Positions 32,323 through 43,472 of a stretch of 64,000 nucleotides of DNA are shown here, one piece after another. Made by a program: the position numbers and the translations under genes. The DNA is taken from NCBI RefSeq assembly GCF_964340395.1, contig NC_135560.1, positions 15,842,598 to 15,906,597 on the forward strand, read 5' to 3'. This stretch comes from Glandiceps talaboti. Its lineage: Eukaryota > Hemichordata > Enteropneusta > Spengelidae. Below the pieces are notes generated by a model. That model searched no databases. It was not told the origin of the DNA and worked only from the letters and a program-made list of their open reading frames with translations. The stretch's first letter is position 1, and each line of letters opens with the position of its first letter.

Positions 32323-34220
32323 CCACAACCACAACAACAACCACAATAATAATAGTAATAACAACAACAACCGAGTGAATTACCAATTCGTCATATAACT
32401 ACTTTCCTGATACATAGTCAGGCTTTTTCCAATATCTGAAATATAATCCATAAACGAAATATTCCCTCATAATTTGTAAAAATATAACCGACCTGGGTTG
32501 TTGCTTGTGATGTTGCCTCACCTAAATGTATGCTACGTTGTTAATAGGAGGTCAAAAACATGGTCACTGAAATCATGTGGTCGGGCTTCCAACGACGAAC
32601 TGTAATGATAAATACTTAAGAAACATTTACTTGATATTAAATGTTCCTAAACTTGGCTATTATTTAGCTTCCAAATTTTGAATTTGGCAAGCTTTAACAA
32701 GTTTAGTATTCCATTAAAATGACGTTAGCGGAAGTCAACGTCCTTGTCGTTTGTGCTACCACGACAGCCGTGATCACGACATTACGTGCAGTAAGGATCG
32801 CAGTTCCATGTCAACAAAATACCGTCATAATCACATTTGCCCTAAATATGGAATTGGGTCGAAGTCCTTATCTTGACTTTGACTTAAATTGGCTTCAAAC
32901 ATGCGATTTCAATTCGATTTTAGCGTATTGTTGGGACAAAGGGGCTAGTACAAATGAAATAGTTGCTCGACGTGACGCCGTTGAGTCATAAATTATATGT
33001 ATATTTGTTAGTAAATTGTGACCTTAGTAAGGGTGTGTTTGGCCTTCGTGATAACTGATTCAGTTCCTTCATGATAGTCTGTTTACTCAGACTATTTCAC
33101 ATTGTTGTTCAAAAGATAAATTTGACGTCCTTTATGTCATTCACTTGTCCTTATCAACGTAGAAGGTAAATATTCACCAGGACAACCCGATGATTCAAAA
33201 CTTTCTGCCTTAGCAACCAAATTATGTATTAAACAAACCCAACAGTGAACAATATTAACGTTTTATACGTTCGTATAGTAGCACAGTTCATGTGACTTGA
33301 CTTCGAGAAATCGGATTTATGAACTGAAAGTACACCTGTGTAGTTTCTAACAGAAGAAGCCGGAAAGTGAAATGATAAGTTATTTAATACATGTATTGAA
33401 CACCAACCTGCCCCGAGACTCCTATAAATCAATCACATACTTTTTAGTACTTCGTTCATGTAACATATCACTCGAACTCTTTGTGATCATATACCAGACA
33501 CAATTTAACTGAATACCTAACGTAAGGGTTAAAAAAGAACGCTTTTTATTAGGGTGGCCGTACTTCTTTTTCTGTTGCTCAGTACCCGACCGACCCAAAT
33601 CGATGACACTTGTCCACGAACAGAGCATTTCTTTCATGACGGGCATCACGGAAGTTATTCAAGTAGGGCCTGAGAACATGGCAATTGTGTAGAGAAGCTG
33701 GGAAAGGGCTTGTTACCAGGAATCCAATGAAAAGAAGATAAAGAGGAGGAAAAGGAGAGGCAGAGAAACATGAAGATTATTATTTTTTGTACTGAGAAAC
33801 ATAAAAAAATAGGGTCATCCTTATATATTGTTAATTGCACGCATTGTCAGAATACAAAATTGTGAGCTACTACCATACATGAGATAAACTAGTACATTTA
33901 TATTAGTATCCCTTAAAGTGGTCATATCGATGAGAACTTTTGGTATTTACTTTGGATTTTTAGTTACTAAAACTATGCAAGAGGTCAATGTTGCTAGAAA
34001 GTATTCACTGTGGTTTCTTTTGATAAAAATGGAGAATTTCAGTACAGACAGAATACTGTAATGAGAGACGGGAAGAGAGAAGACGCACATGACATAATTT
34101 TTAATTACTGTATGATTACATTATCTTACAGGTATACATAGGAAAGTCAAAGTCAAGGTCAAACTGAGATTCCTCGAATGTTCAGTTCATAACAACACAG
34201 CATAATTATAAATATATTGC
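31712..34220. other. Region upstream of gene D
   Basis: Contains an (AAC)n run at 32289-32345. Open frames at 31910-32158 and 32719-32991 show no recognisable domain and are not supported. A non-coding first exon and promoter of gene D may lie here, because an acceptor precedes the start codon. Confidence 0.45.
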
Positions 34221-34234
34221 CAGAGTACATCATC
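34221..34234 (+). promoter_or_regulatory. Probable splice acceptor and 11-nt 5' UTR before gene D start
   Basis: The sequence ...ttgccag|agtacatcatcATG has an acceptor-like CAG exactly 11 nt before the start codon. Gene E has the same arrangement at the same distance. This argues that the first coding exon is preceded by a non-coding exon upstream, which I cannot locate. Confidence 0.55.
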
Positions 34235-34579
34235 ATGATATTGTCATGGAAAACCTGCCGCAAGTTTACAAGCCCTATGACGTTTATTTTGACAGTGTTT
34301 CTAAGTCTCCCATTCCTACTGTGGACTGCATTCACCATTATCAATACACCAACAGACTATACCATATCTCGAATGGGGTATGTAACATTCCGCTAAGAAT
34401 TTTTTTTTATACTGTTAAACTCCAAAGTTGGATAGGTTTGTCAAGGGAAGGTTAGCTCTAATCTGACACATTCATATTCGTTCTCGAAAGAAGATTTCTT
34501 ACAAGGCCTAACAAAAAAATGAGTGATTCCGATCACGCTCACTTTTTAAAATAGGTGGGGTAGGTAGATTTTTTATTTC

Positions 34580-34657
<78 letters not shown>

Positions 34658-35295
34658 GAGTGTCTAGTTCAGGTAGTTACGTTTTCCGCTGTATTCCATA
34701 TGATCTCTGTGTTATTGGTTTCTTCCCATCGGAGAAGAACACTTGTATATTTTCTTTTTAAGTTGATGTCAGTTTCTGCATCCACTATTTCTTGCGAGAC
34801 CTTACAATTTTCGCGATCTTATTATTTTTTCTAGAATACTTTTTAAAAAGTTTAGGGTCGGGCAGGGGTGAAAAACTAGGTGGAGTTGGGTAACCGGAAC
34901 CAGACAATGCTATTTTAGGCCCAACCTAGTGTGTAGAGTGATAGAGTTTTATTAATATTTAAGATATTTTTTTATACTGTTTCAATTTATCCATTTATCC
35001 GTTCTAAAATGTGTCCTTCTATACGCGAATGTAAGTTAAGTGACATATTCATTATTTGACATAAACTTTGCATTTTATGTCATTGTTAACAGCTTTGATG
35101 GGGAAAATGGCATATTAATCAATGTGGCAAGAAAATACGAAGCAACGGTGAAAAAAGAAAATCAGCTGACGAAAAGTATTGTTCAAACCTTACGTCTTCC
35201 GTGGCAACAAAACAATACCAACAGAGATATTATACGGTAAGTCAATATTAATATTCTAGTAGTTTCCTTTTTACCCACTGTAAGGGAAGGTTAGT

Positions 35296-35328
<33 letters not shown>

Positions 35329-35411
35329 GGATGAGGATGATGATGATGATGATGAGGATGAGGATGATGATGATGATGATGATGAGGATGAGGATGATGA
35401 TGATGAGGATG

Positions 35412-35496
<85 letters not shown>

Positions 35497-38400
35497 GGAG
35501 GAGGAGGAGGAGGAGGAGGAGGATGGTGTACGTAGATTATAAACAGCAACTCTCAATCATACAATATTTTATTTTATTTTTGTTTTATTTTATTCTAAAA
35601 AGCATATATGAGACGAAATATTTGAAGTAGTACTTGAAGGTGGGCTTTATTTAAATAATAATGACCAAAAATGTTCTTTCTGCATTAACCCAAGAAGTTG
35701 AATATACAAACACCCATTTAAATGTCTTCACGCAATGGTAAGCCTTCCTTTTATAGCTTGACCTTTGACCTCAATCTCCATAATCAGGGTCAAATAGCAA
35801 AGTGGTCAATAAATTATGCAGTTTTGTATCTAGAGAATCCATTTAGATTTACATAATAACTTTGCCATATAATACACCAGTAAGGAACTATGTTTTCGAC
35901 TGAAGGCTTGTTTCTTTATGTATTTTATCACAGCAAACAATTAGCTAATGTATCAAGTATTCAGACGATGTTCACCTTAACTCAAGACAACGTCAAAGTT
36001 GGAACACGTGTCATTACAGCTATAAGCAACAAAAATGTTACGATAACAGAAGAAAGGTATAATTATCTACCAAAGGTAATTTGTTTTCTTTATCTTTTCA
36101 TAGTTTTCGTAGCAAAGGAACACTTTTATTAGATAAATTTATAGTTTTTTGGACAATGGACTTGCTTCATCTATTTCCCAATACAACCCGCGAAAAAACA
36201 CCAGTGTCTTTGCTTGAATGAAGTGAGCCAAGGAAAGACTTCATGCAAAGACAAAAATTAGGTAAAAACAACAACATAACTGATACAAAACAACAGCGGA
36301 TTCCTTTGATGTAGGTTCAGGCAGTGCTGTTATCTGTTTGCTTATATCTGTGGAAATTGTTATTTAACAGTACTAGTCATACTCAATGTTATAACGTTTA
36401 GCATTCTATCAGTTAAACAGAGTCATGGGATCCGAGATTCATGTGGTATTTATGCTTTGATAATTATCTGGCTCTAATTACATTTGTATGTCTTTGCATG
36501 AACCTCTCTTTTGGTCTGCTTACAACAGGCAAGTAAAAGCATCGGTGTTTTTCGCAGGTTGTAAACGCTGATCACATATCATAGAGCAGATGATGCTAAG
36601 GACAAGTAATGGTAATTAGAGCAAGGAGAGTTCGTTCTTTCCACAGCTTGTATAGGAATAATACATTGCATTAACAATAAGACGGAGTCTTATAAAAGAT
36701 TACTATATTTATCTAGTAAGTGAGTTAATATCAAAAGAAATTTGCTTACATAATTTAATAGAAATCATAAAAAATTCTTTTCTATCAGATGGAATCATTT
36801 AGCACACAGAGATTTCATTCGTGTAGTGTTGTTGGCAGTAGTGGAATTCTAGGAGGCAGGGGATGTGGGCGGCAAATTGACATGGCAGATGCTGTTTTCA
36901 GGTAGGTTTAATATGTAGTGCACTATCAGAGGGTGGTGAATATGCTACACTGATAAGAAGACACTGTCAATAGTCACGATATGTTGACGGATGTCATTTA
37001 CGTGAATGAATGAATGAATGAATGAATGAATGAATGAATGAATGAATGAATGAATGAATGAATGAATGAATGAATGAATGAATGAATGAACGAACTTGAT
37101 TCATCAGTGGAATCTTCATATGCGTTCCCATATGTACCTACAGGAATAATTGCATTTATAACGCATCGTTTTCATATAGCCTCCCGTGATTGGCTTAGAT
37201 CGTATCACGTGGTATGAACTATTTACCCATAGTGACCTAAATTTGCATAGAGGGATCACTAATCGCGTTCAATTTCAATTCCCTCCCAGTATTCATGTAG
37301 CAGTGATCCGAAGTCTTATAGGGGATTTGCTATGAAAGAATATGTGCCTGAGAATGTGATGTGTTTATGAATTCTTACAAGTATTGCCTTATACAGGCAC
37401 AAGTATACATCATATTACCGCAAGGGATATTATGTGTTCAAGTATTTCCCTAGTGGTAATAGTGGCGTTATGGCCAGACAATACGTGTATAATAATGTCA
37501 TAGTATTGTCACCAGTGTAATATGATCAAAAAGTAGGAAAGCAGGCTTTCCTTGAAATATTTTCATATTTATTTCTTCATCTCTACACTTAATCTTGTGT
37601 ACATGTATATTTGTTATCAAAGTTTCATCGTGCAGTCAACTCAGTTGACTAACTCAGGGTATTCGTATTTAAGTGACTTGAATTTCATGTTTCAGCGCTC
37701 TGTAAACCACATGCAATGAATTAACGTATGGCCATTAATCTGTGGAAAACTCAATCAATCAATCAATCAATTAATACGTTCAATGTTATCATTAATAAGG
37801 TGTAGTCTCTTTTTTTCAGATTCAATGTTTCACCAAAAGAACCTTTCACAAAAGATGCTGGTAATAAGACCACGATCAATACACTCAATCAATCAATATA
37901 TGGTTTAAGGTAGGGCAAATTGTATCATGTGCACCAGTGATTATTTGAGTGTTGCCTCTCAAATATGTCACTAAACAACATTCACTTTTTTACTTTCACT
38001 GTCATGTCAATTGTGCTACAACACCATTAGCGCAATGTTTTAGCCCCCCCCCCCCGGGTATTATTACAATAGGCTCCGTCTCTCTCTATCCGTCCATCCG
38101 GACAATCACTGTATTTAATACTGTATAACTAAAACCACTTCAATCATAGATTCAATTCATAGACCATCAAAATTAAGCTATTACTTGCATATTGCAGACA
38201 CTTCAGATAAACATACACATGTATTACTTTTAGTGCTCATATCACGTTTTACTCAATAGCAGCCACATTTGTAGTGAACAATCATGATTTACCAATTACG
38301 TGTAACTCAAAATCGTTTATACATGGAGACTACATTGAAGATCAGACCACTAACGTTAGTGGTCTGAGATTAAAGTGTATATTGAGGAGTTATGTCTTCT

Positions 38401-40081
38401 ATGAAGACTTGTCCTTTTATGCGTTATGGTGTTTACAAAGTTACTAGATGTGACAAGGATATTCGTTACTTTGATTTCTAGGAAATACTCTGCATGGTTT
38501 TTCACAGCAATATTTAAAACTATACAACTATTATCGGTCACTATCAAAAACCATTAATTGTCGTAAAAATGCAGACATGGCAGAAGTATACTTTCATTAT
38601 TTTCTTCCTTCTCAGGTATAGCTCACTTCGCTCATCTAAAAACCAGTCACAATTTTTACAAGACATGAGACAAGCTGTTCAAGATGGGTTTATTTGGATG
38701 CCTGAATACACCTTCCATACCACAACAAAAGCAAGTAAAACAGCCACAAAACTGATGAAAAAGAATGGATTCAAAGTAATCTTTATGCACCCTGAACATT
38801 TCCGATCAATCAGAAAGTCTTGGCAAACATTGGGAATTCGAGGACATATATCTACAGGCAAGTCATTGTTTTATAAATAATTCATCAGGTACATACATAG
38901 GTTTATTCATAACAGGAAAGTAAAGTTATGTTTCTATAGCAGTAGCCCAAAAGGAGAGTACCCCTACTGGAAATAAAGACATTTCCAAGGTTCAGGAGAG
39001 TGATTTCATGATTCAGAATCACCTACTTTAAACGCCATTTCTGAAAAACACCAAATATAAACCTGTTTCATATTCTTTGTCCAAACAGTGGTTCAGCATT
39101 GCCTTATATAGGAATTAGCAGACATGTATATGCATGAGATGGACAATGAATATTCATGACGTTTTATCTAAAGGTAATATACGCGTCAAGATATCATGAA
39201 TATGCATTGTCCGTCTGATACATATGCACATCAGATCATTCCCATTGGACCACACTGGGTCACTACGAAGACAGCCACAGAACAATGAACGTTATTGAAA
39301 TTTATTATCACTATGGCAACAGTTGTGTGTAGTGAAAGTGCGCCACATATCAGCCTCTTTTGAACATTCTAAGTACGGTAACGATAACGGTACGGTAACG
39401 TAAATGACGAGCAAATATGTTGATATTCAGACACGTTTTGTGTACATTTTGAGACTGGGCTTGTGATAATTTCGACTCAGAAAGACTTGGGATTTCACCC
39501 ACTCATCAAGATTTAGCCAGTTTGCTCACGTGACCTCATACCGCTAATTGGATGTCATGAGTGGCTATCTCGTGACAACCTAATTTGCGTACGCCTTTTT
39601 CACAACAGTGTTTCATTTACGGACGAAAGAAACGTTCAAGCATCAGCAAAATTCATTTGACATAGATCGTCAAATCCTATAAAAAATCAATGCTAGTATT
39701 ACGTCATAATACAGTTGATGTGGTTCGTGAAGGACATTAAAGTTTGGCCTTCATCTCGACGATATATCCATCCGTGAATCATACTTATATTATACATGAG
39801 GATTAATATGAAGTGCTGTCAATCTTTAACTTTCGAATTCTTTTTCCCCCTTTTTTTCAGGATTTTACTTCATCTCTGTGGCGATAGAACTCTGTGATAA
39901 AATTCAAGTGTATGGATTTTGGCCTTTCAAGAATGGACCTGACAATACGAAAGTTCATTATCACTATTACAACAATATCACATCTCATGACCATGACTTC
40001 TCACACGAGTTCTTAATGATTTATGAACTACATCAGCTTGGGGTGCTAAAGTTAATAATTGATCCTTGTAAATATTCATAG
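34235..40081 (+). CDS. Gene D: alpha-2,8-sialyltransferase (GT29, ST8Sia I/V/VI-like), 7 exons
   Basis: Golgi type II membrane glycosyltransferase expected to transfer sialic acid from CMP-sialic acid onto a sialylated acceptor in alpha-2,8 linkage. Coding exons: 34235-34377, 35093-35236, 35934-36075, 36789-36901, 37820-37909, 38616-38857, 39861-40081, giving 364 aa. Residues 16-36 form the signal anchor after a short basic cytoplasmic tail. Motif L starts at C155 (CSVVGSSGILGGRGCGRQ). Motif S spans the last splice junction (ISTGFYFISVAIELC). Motif III is HYYN (326-329) and motif VS is HDFSHE (336-341). YGFWPF and the C-terminal DPC resemble the GD3-synthase branch of ST8Sia. Motif L has Arg where Ser usually precedes GCG. 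Intron 6 uses a GC donor (acag|gcaagt). An acceptor lies 11 nt before the ATG, so a 5' UTR intron is likely. A tandem paralogue, gene E, follows. The acceptor substrate is inference. Confidence 0.92.
34505..34921 (+). mobile_element. MITE copy 1 (GGCCTAA termini), gene D intron 1
   Basis: A 417-bp element starting ggcctaacaaaaaaatg and ending with the inverted form ...attttaggcc. The arms share GGCCTAA and TTCCG at matching distances. Both flanks carry CAA, a possible 3-bp target duplication. It contains a (TA)n run at 34581-34652. No coding capacity. The GG-CC start with a 3-bp duplication would suit PIF/Harbinger; that is inference. Confidence 0.7.
35296..35523. repeat. (GAT)n-(GAG)n triplet repeat, gene D intron 2
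   Basis: A long run of GAT with interspersed GAG, 60 nt after the exon 2 donor. The poly-Ser, poly-His and poly-Met frames are artefacts. Confidence 0.96.
37003..37090. repeat. (GAAT)n microsatellite, gene D intron 4
   Basis: About 22 perfect units. Confidence 0.96.
38342..38367. repeat. Perfect 26-bp palindrome, gene D intron 5
   Basis: The sequence reads identically on both strands. Its left half is tcagaccactaac. The half-site TCAGACCACT recurs at 14561 and, in hairpin form, near 46519-46551. Confidence 0.85.
39118..39228. repeat. Imperfect inverted repeat, gene D intron 6
   Basis: ggacaatgaatattcatga on the left pairs with tcatgaatatgcattgtcc on the right, with looser pairing outside. 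Arms are about 35-40 bp with a loop of about 35 nt. It looks like a small palindromic element. Confidence 0.65.
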
Positions 40082-40181
40082 AAGCCACACATTTAGATAT
40101 AATTATGTTATTAAGTACTTGTTACGTTAGTTTTTTTGGTTTTTGGTTTTTGGTTTCTGCACATAAGCTACGTTTTTTTTG

Positions 40182-40187
40182 AATAAA
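40182..40187 (+). promoter_or_regulatory. Polyadenylation signal of gene D
   Basis: Canonical AATAAA 100 nt after the gene D stop, following a T-rich stretch. Confidence 0.5.
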
Positions 40188-40719
40188 GGGAGTGTACAGA
40201 AGGACTGTTTGTTTATTTCCTGGTACTCTAAAACTTGCATACTTAAAACTATGTTATTTTCACCCTAAAAGATATGCGAGATACATTAATACTGTCGTGT
40301 TTCTGTTACCCAATTTGTGTGTTCTTTACTTTGGCACGAAACTATGTTTGCTTTGTCAACGAGATTTTAGTTATGTTATGTGTGCACATAGAATGTCCCT
40401 CGAAAATAAAACAAAATGGATTTGCCGCCGTTATGTTGGGTAAAACAACTGACCAACTTTCAATGAAAATGAATTAAAAAGTCAGGGTTCGAAGTTTTCA
40501 AAAAGAGGTCAAATATATCAGAAAGAAAGAAAGGAACATGATTTATAAAAAATTGACAGTAAATAAATACATGAAAGTGTCTGTTATATGTTAGAAATGT
40601 CCTGATATGGATAATTGACCATGAAGGTCAAAGGTCAAGTCTCAAAACGTACCTTTTAGACACTTGATTGCAGTCTATGTATCACATTTATACAGTAAAA
40701 ATTATATTGAACTACAGAT

Positions 40720-40890
40720 ATGGTCGCAATTCGGTCACATTTGCATATGTCGTAAAACAAAGTGACAATTTGCATATGTGCCATATGATGGTCACCTTTG
40801 TGCCAGGTTTGAATGAAATTGAAAATTGCATGTCAGAGAAAGGACATTATGGACGGATGCACGGATGGAGCCCATCGTAGACCCCCCCCC
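40720..40890 (+). repeat. Dispersed repeat copy, plus orientation
   Basis: It shares catttgcatatgtcgt, then aacaaagtga, then tttgaatgaaatt, and ggatgga followed by cccat with the reverse complement of 43830-44005. It ends at a C tract. The family is not identified. Confidence 0.6.
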
Positions 40891-41952
40891 CCTCCTTCGC
40901 CAATTTCCTTGAAAAGGAGACAGTCATCTCAAAATTTATTTTATCATTTCAAAAAGACCAGGATGTGCGATGAAGCTTTCATGTGGCCAAGTTTGGAGAG
41001 ATTTGGAAAATTTTGATTTTCAGGGAAACTGGTCCACGAGGCGCACTCTACCAGTAAATGGTTTTGATAGTCAATAATGCATGGTCATCCTTTACCCACT
41101 CGAATATGAATGTTATGTAAACAGTTTTGAACAAACCTTTTGAACCCTGGCTATGACCATAGTTATGGTTACCAATGGCTTTTATGATGCCTTTCGTTTT
41201 ATAGACTGTAAGATACGCCGTGTCGTTCCGCCCTCACCGGCCGAGCTCCTCCTGGAGGGTCGACCGATGTGTGATGGCGCCCTGTGACGGCGGACGTTAC
41301 AGACTATTCTTTTCAAGACTTGAAGGGGTTTTGAATCAAGCGTAGATAAACACTTTAGGTATTTGGATCACAAATTAAAAAAAAAATCAAAACTTTTGGA
41401 AACTATTAAAAGATTATAGATATTATGATGTTACTGACTTTACCAGTGAATGTGACTGTGTGTGAAATTCCATCCCTTGTCGATATAAATAATATCTAAC
41501 TAAATTTTTTCTATCGTACAAAGTCGTAAAACCTGCTTGTGTTGGTGGTAGAATACTTAAACAATTGAGTCCTGTCTTCACATGTTTCAAGGTTTCATCA
41601 AATGTATATAATATGCATAATTTGCAGAAAGCTGCTACCATTTTCCATTTTCGAAATAAGGCTTGGTCGAAAGCTCTGGTCGAAAGTGGTCTTGCTGCAA
41701 GACGATGTCGCTTTGCTCATGCGTATTAGAAGTACCACGTGTGCCTTCACCGACATGTCAGACAGAGCAATGCGAAATTTTAAAGGGAAATGGAGGAAGT
41801 GAAGGGTTTCAAATCGGATCGTGGGGAAGGCATTGTTAGGAAATGACATTATTACGTGAGGGGTCCCCTTTACTTGAACACTTTGTATTATCAAACTTGT
41901 ATTATTTTATAATGCGGGACATTAAGTGGTCAAGTTATTTTCTAATATAGAC

Positions 41953-42018
41953 TTCAATAAAGGAATTAGAAATAAGGGTAATTTCCAAATTTGATTTCCA
42001 TCTAATTCCTTTATTGAA
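41953..42018. repeat. Perfect 18-bp inverted repeat next to the (TATG)n array
   Basis: ttcaataaaggaattaga at 41953-41970 pairs exactly with tctaattcctttattgaa at 42001-42018, with a 30-nt loop. It is 20 nt from the start of the microsatellite. Confidence 0.85.
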
Positions 42019-42037
42019 ACATGGTATAATTTCATAG

Positions 42038-42231
42038 TATGTATGTATGTATGTATGTATGTATGTATGTATGTATGTATGTATGTATGTATGTATGTAT
42101 GTATGTATGTATGTATGTATGTATGTATGTATGTATGTATGTATGTCTGCATGCATGCATGCATGCATGCATTCATGTATGTATGTATGTATGTATGTAT
42201 GTATGTATGTATGTATGTATGTATGTATGTG

Positions 42232-42263
<32 letters not shown>

Positions 42264-42303
42264 TGTATGTATGTATGTATGTATGTATGTATGTATGTAT
42301 GTG

Positions 42304-42335
<32 letters not shown>

Positions 42336-42618
42336 TGTATGTATGTATGTATGTATGTATGTATGTATGTGTATATGTATGTATGTATGTATGTATGTCT
42401 GTCTGTCTGTCTGTATGTATGTATGTATGTATGTATGTATGTATGTATGTATGTATGTATGTATGTATGTATGTATGTATGTATGTATGTATGTATGTGT
42501 GTATGTGTGCATATATGCGTGTATGTATGTATGTATGTATGTATGTATGTATGTATGTATGTATGTATGTATGTATGTATGTATGTATGTATGTATGTAT
42601 GTATGTATGTATGTATGT
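42038..42618. repeat. (TATG)n array, about 580 bp, upstream of gene E
   Basis: About 140 tetranucleotide units with small variant blocks: GCAT near 42147-42170, GTCT near 42398-42413, and TGTGTATA interruptions recurring at 42229, 42301 and 42369. Open frames of about 200 codons on both strands are artefacts. Confidence 0.96.
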
Positions 42619-42688
42619 GGATTCTACCAGTCAACATCAAACTTAGAATCTTAAATTTACAAATTTCTCTTTGTTTTACATTCATTCC

Positions 42689-42702
42689 CAGTGCTCATCA
42701 TA
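42689..42702 (+). promoter_or_regulatory. Probable splice acceptor and 11-nt 5' UTR before gene E start
   Basis: A pyrimidine-rich stretch ends ...cattcccag|tgctcatcata and is followed by the ATG at 42703. The 11-nt leader aligns with that of gene D (acatcatc versus ctcatcata). The upstream non-coding exon would have to lie beyond the (TATG)n array at 42038-42618. Confidence 0.6.
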
Positions 42703-43361
42703 ATGGCGTTACCGTGGATAACTTGCCATAAAGTTGCAAGACGCATGACACCATTGAAGATTACCATTCTATTAGTACTCATATCTTTCCTACTGTGGGT
42801 TGTATTCATCACTTCCCGTGCATTGAATGGCTTTGTATACAAAGTCGAAAACGTCAAAGGGTACAACACAAATGCTCAAAGAAGGTATAGTTTGACTTGA
42901 ATGCAAGAATTCATTCATTCATTCATTCATTCATTCATTCATTCATTCCCTCATTCGTTCACTCATCCATCCATTCATTCATTCATTCATTCATTCCCTC
43001 ACTCATTCATTCATTCATTCATTCATGCATTCATTCATTAAGGCATGGATGAATGAATGAATGAATGAATGAATTAATTAATTAATCTTATTCACCAAAT
43101 AACAAGACACAATACAAACATATATAAAAAGGAACACAAAAGATATACACAATTGTTATTAGATATGGACCATGGAGATAGTTCAGTGGAACTAGTCTTT
43201 CCTTGTCTCGTACAATTCTCTACATTTCTGCATTTCAATAAGCACTTACCAAAAGTTTTTATTTAATCTTTGTGTGACTATGAGCAGTGTGCACGACAAT
43301 AAAGTATCACCAATCTTATGTGCTCAAGTATTACTATTAACATGGTATGTATGTATGCATG

Positions 43362-43393
<32 letters not shown>

Positions 43394-43441
43394 TGTATGT
43401 ATGTATGTATGTATGTATGTATGTATGTATGTATGTGTGTA

Positions 43442-43472
<31 letters not shown>

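Larger units (their letters stand above)
40082..41952. other. Intergenic region between genes D and E
   Basis: The gene D 3' UTR lies at the left. A dispersed repeat at 40720-40890 (see its own entry) follows. The rest has no recognised feature; the open frames here are short and without domains. Confidence 0.45.

Noticed and set aside
32719-32991. 90-codon open frame upstream of gene D
   Set aside because: No family resemblance and no paralogous copy upstream of gene E.
35248-35630. Poly-Ser, poly-His and poly-Met frames
   Set aside because: (GAT)n/(GAG)n triplet repeat within gene D intron 2.
41922-42731. Open frames of 170-230 codons on both strands
   Set aside because: Tetranucleotide (TATG)n array; products are MYVC or IHTY repeats.
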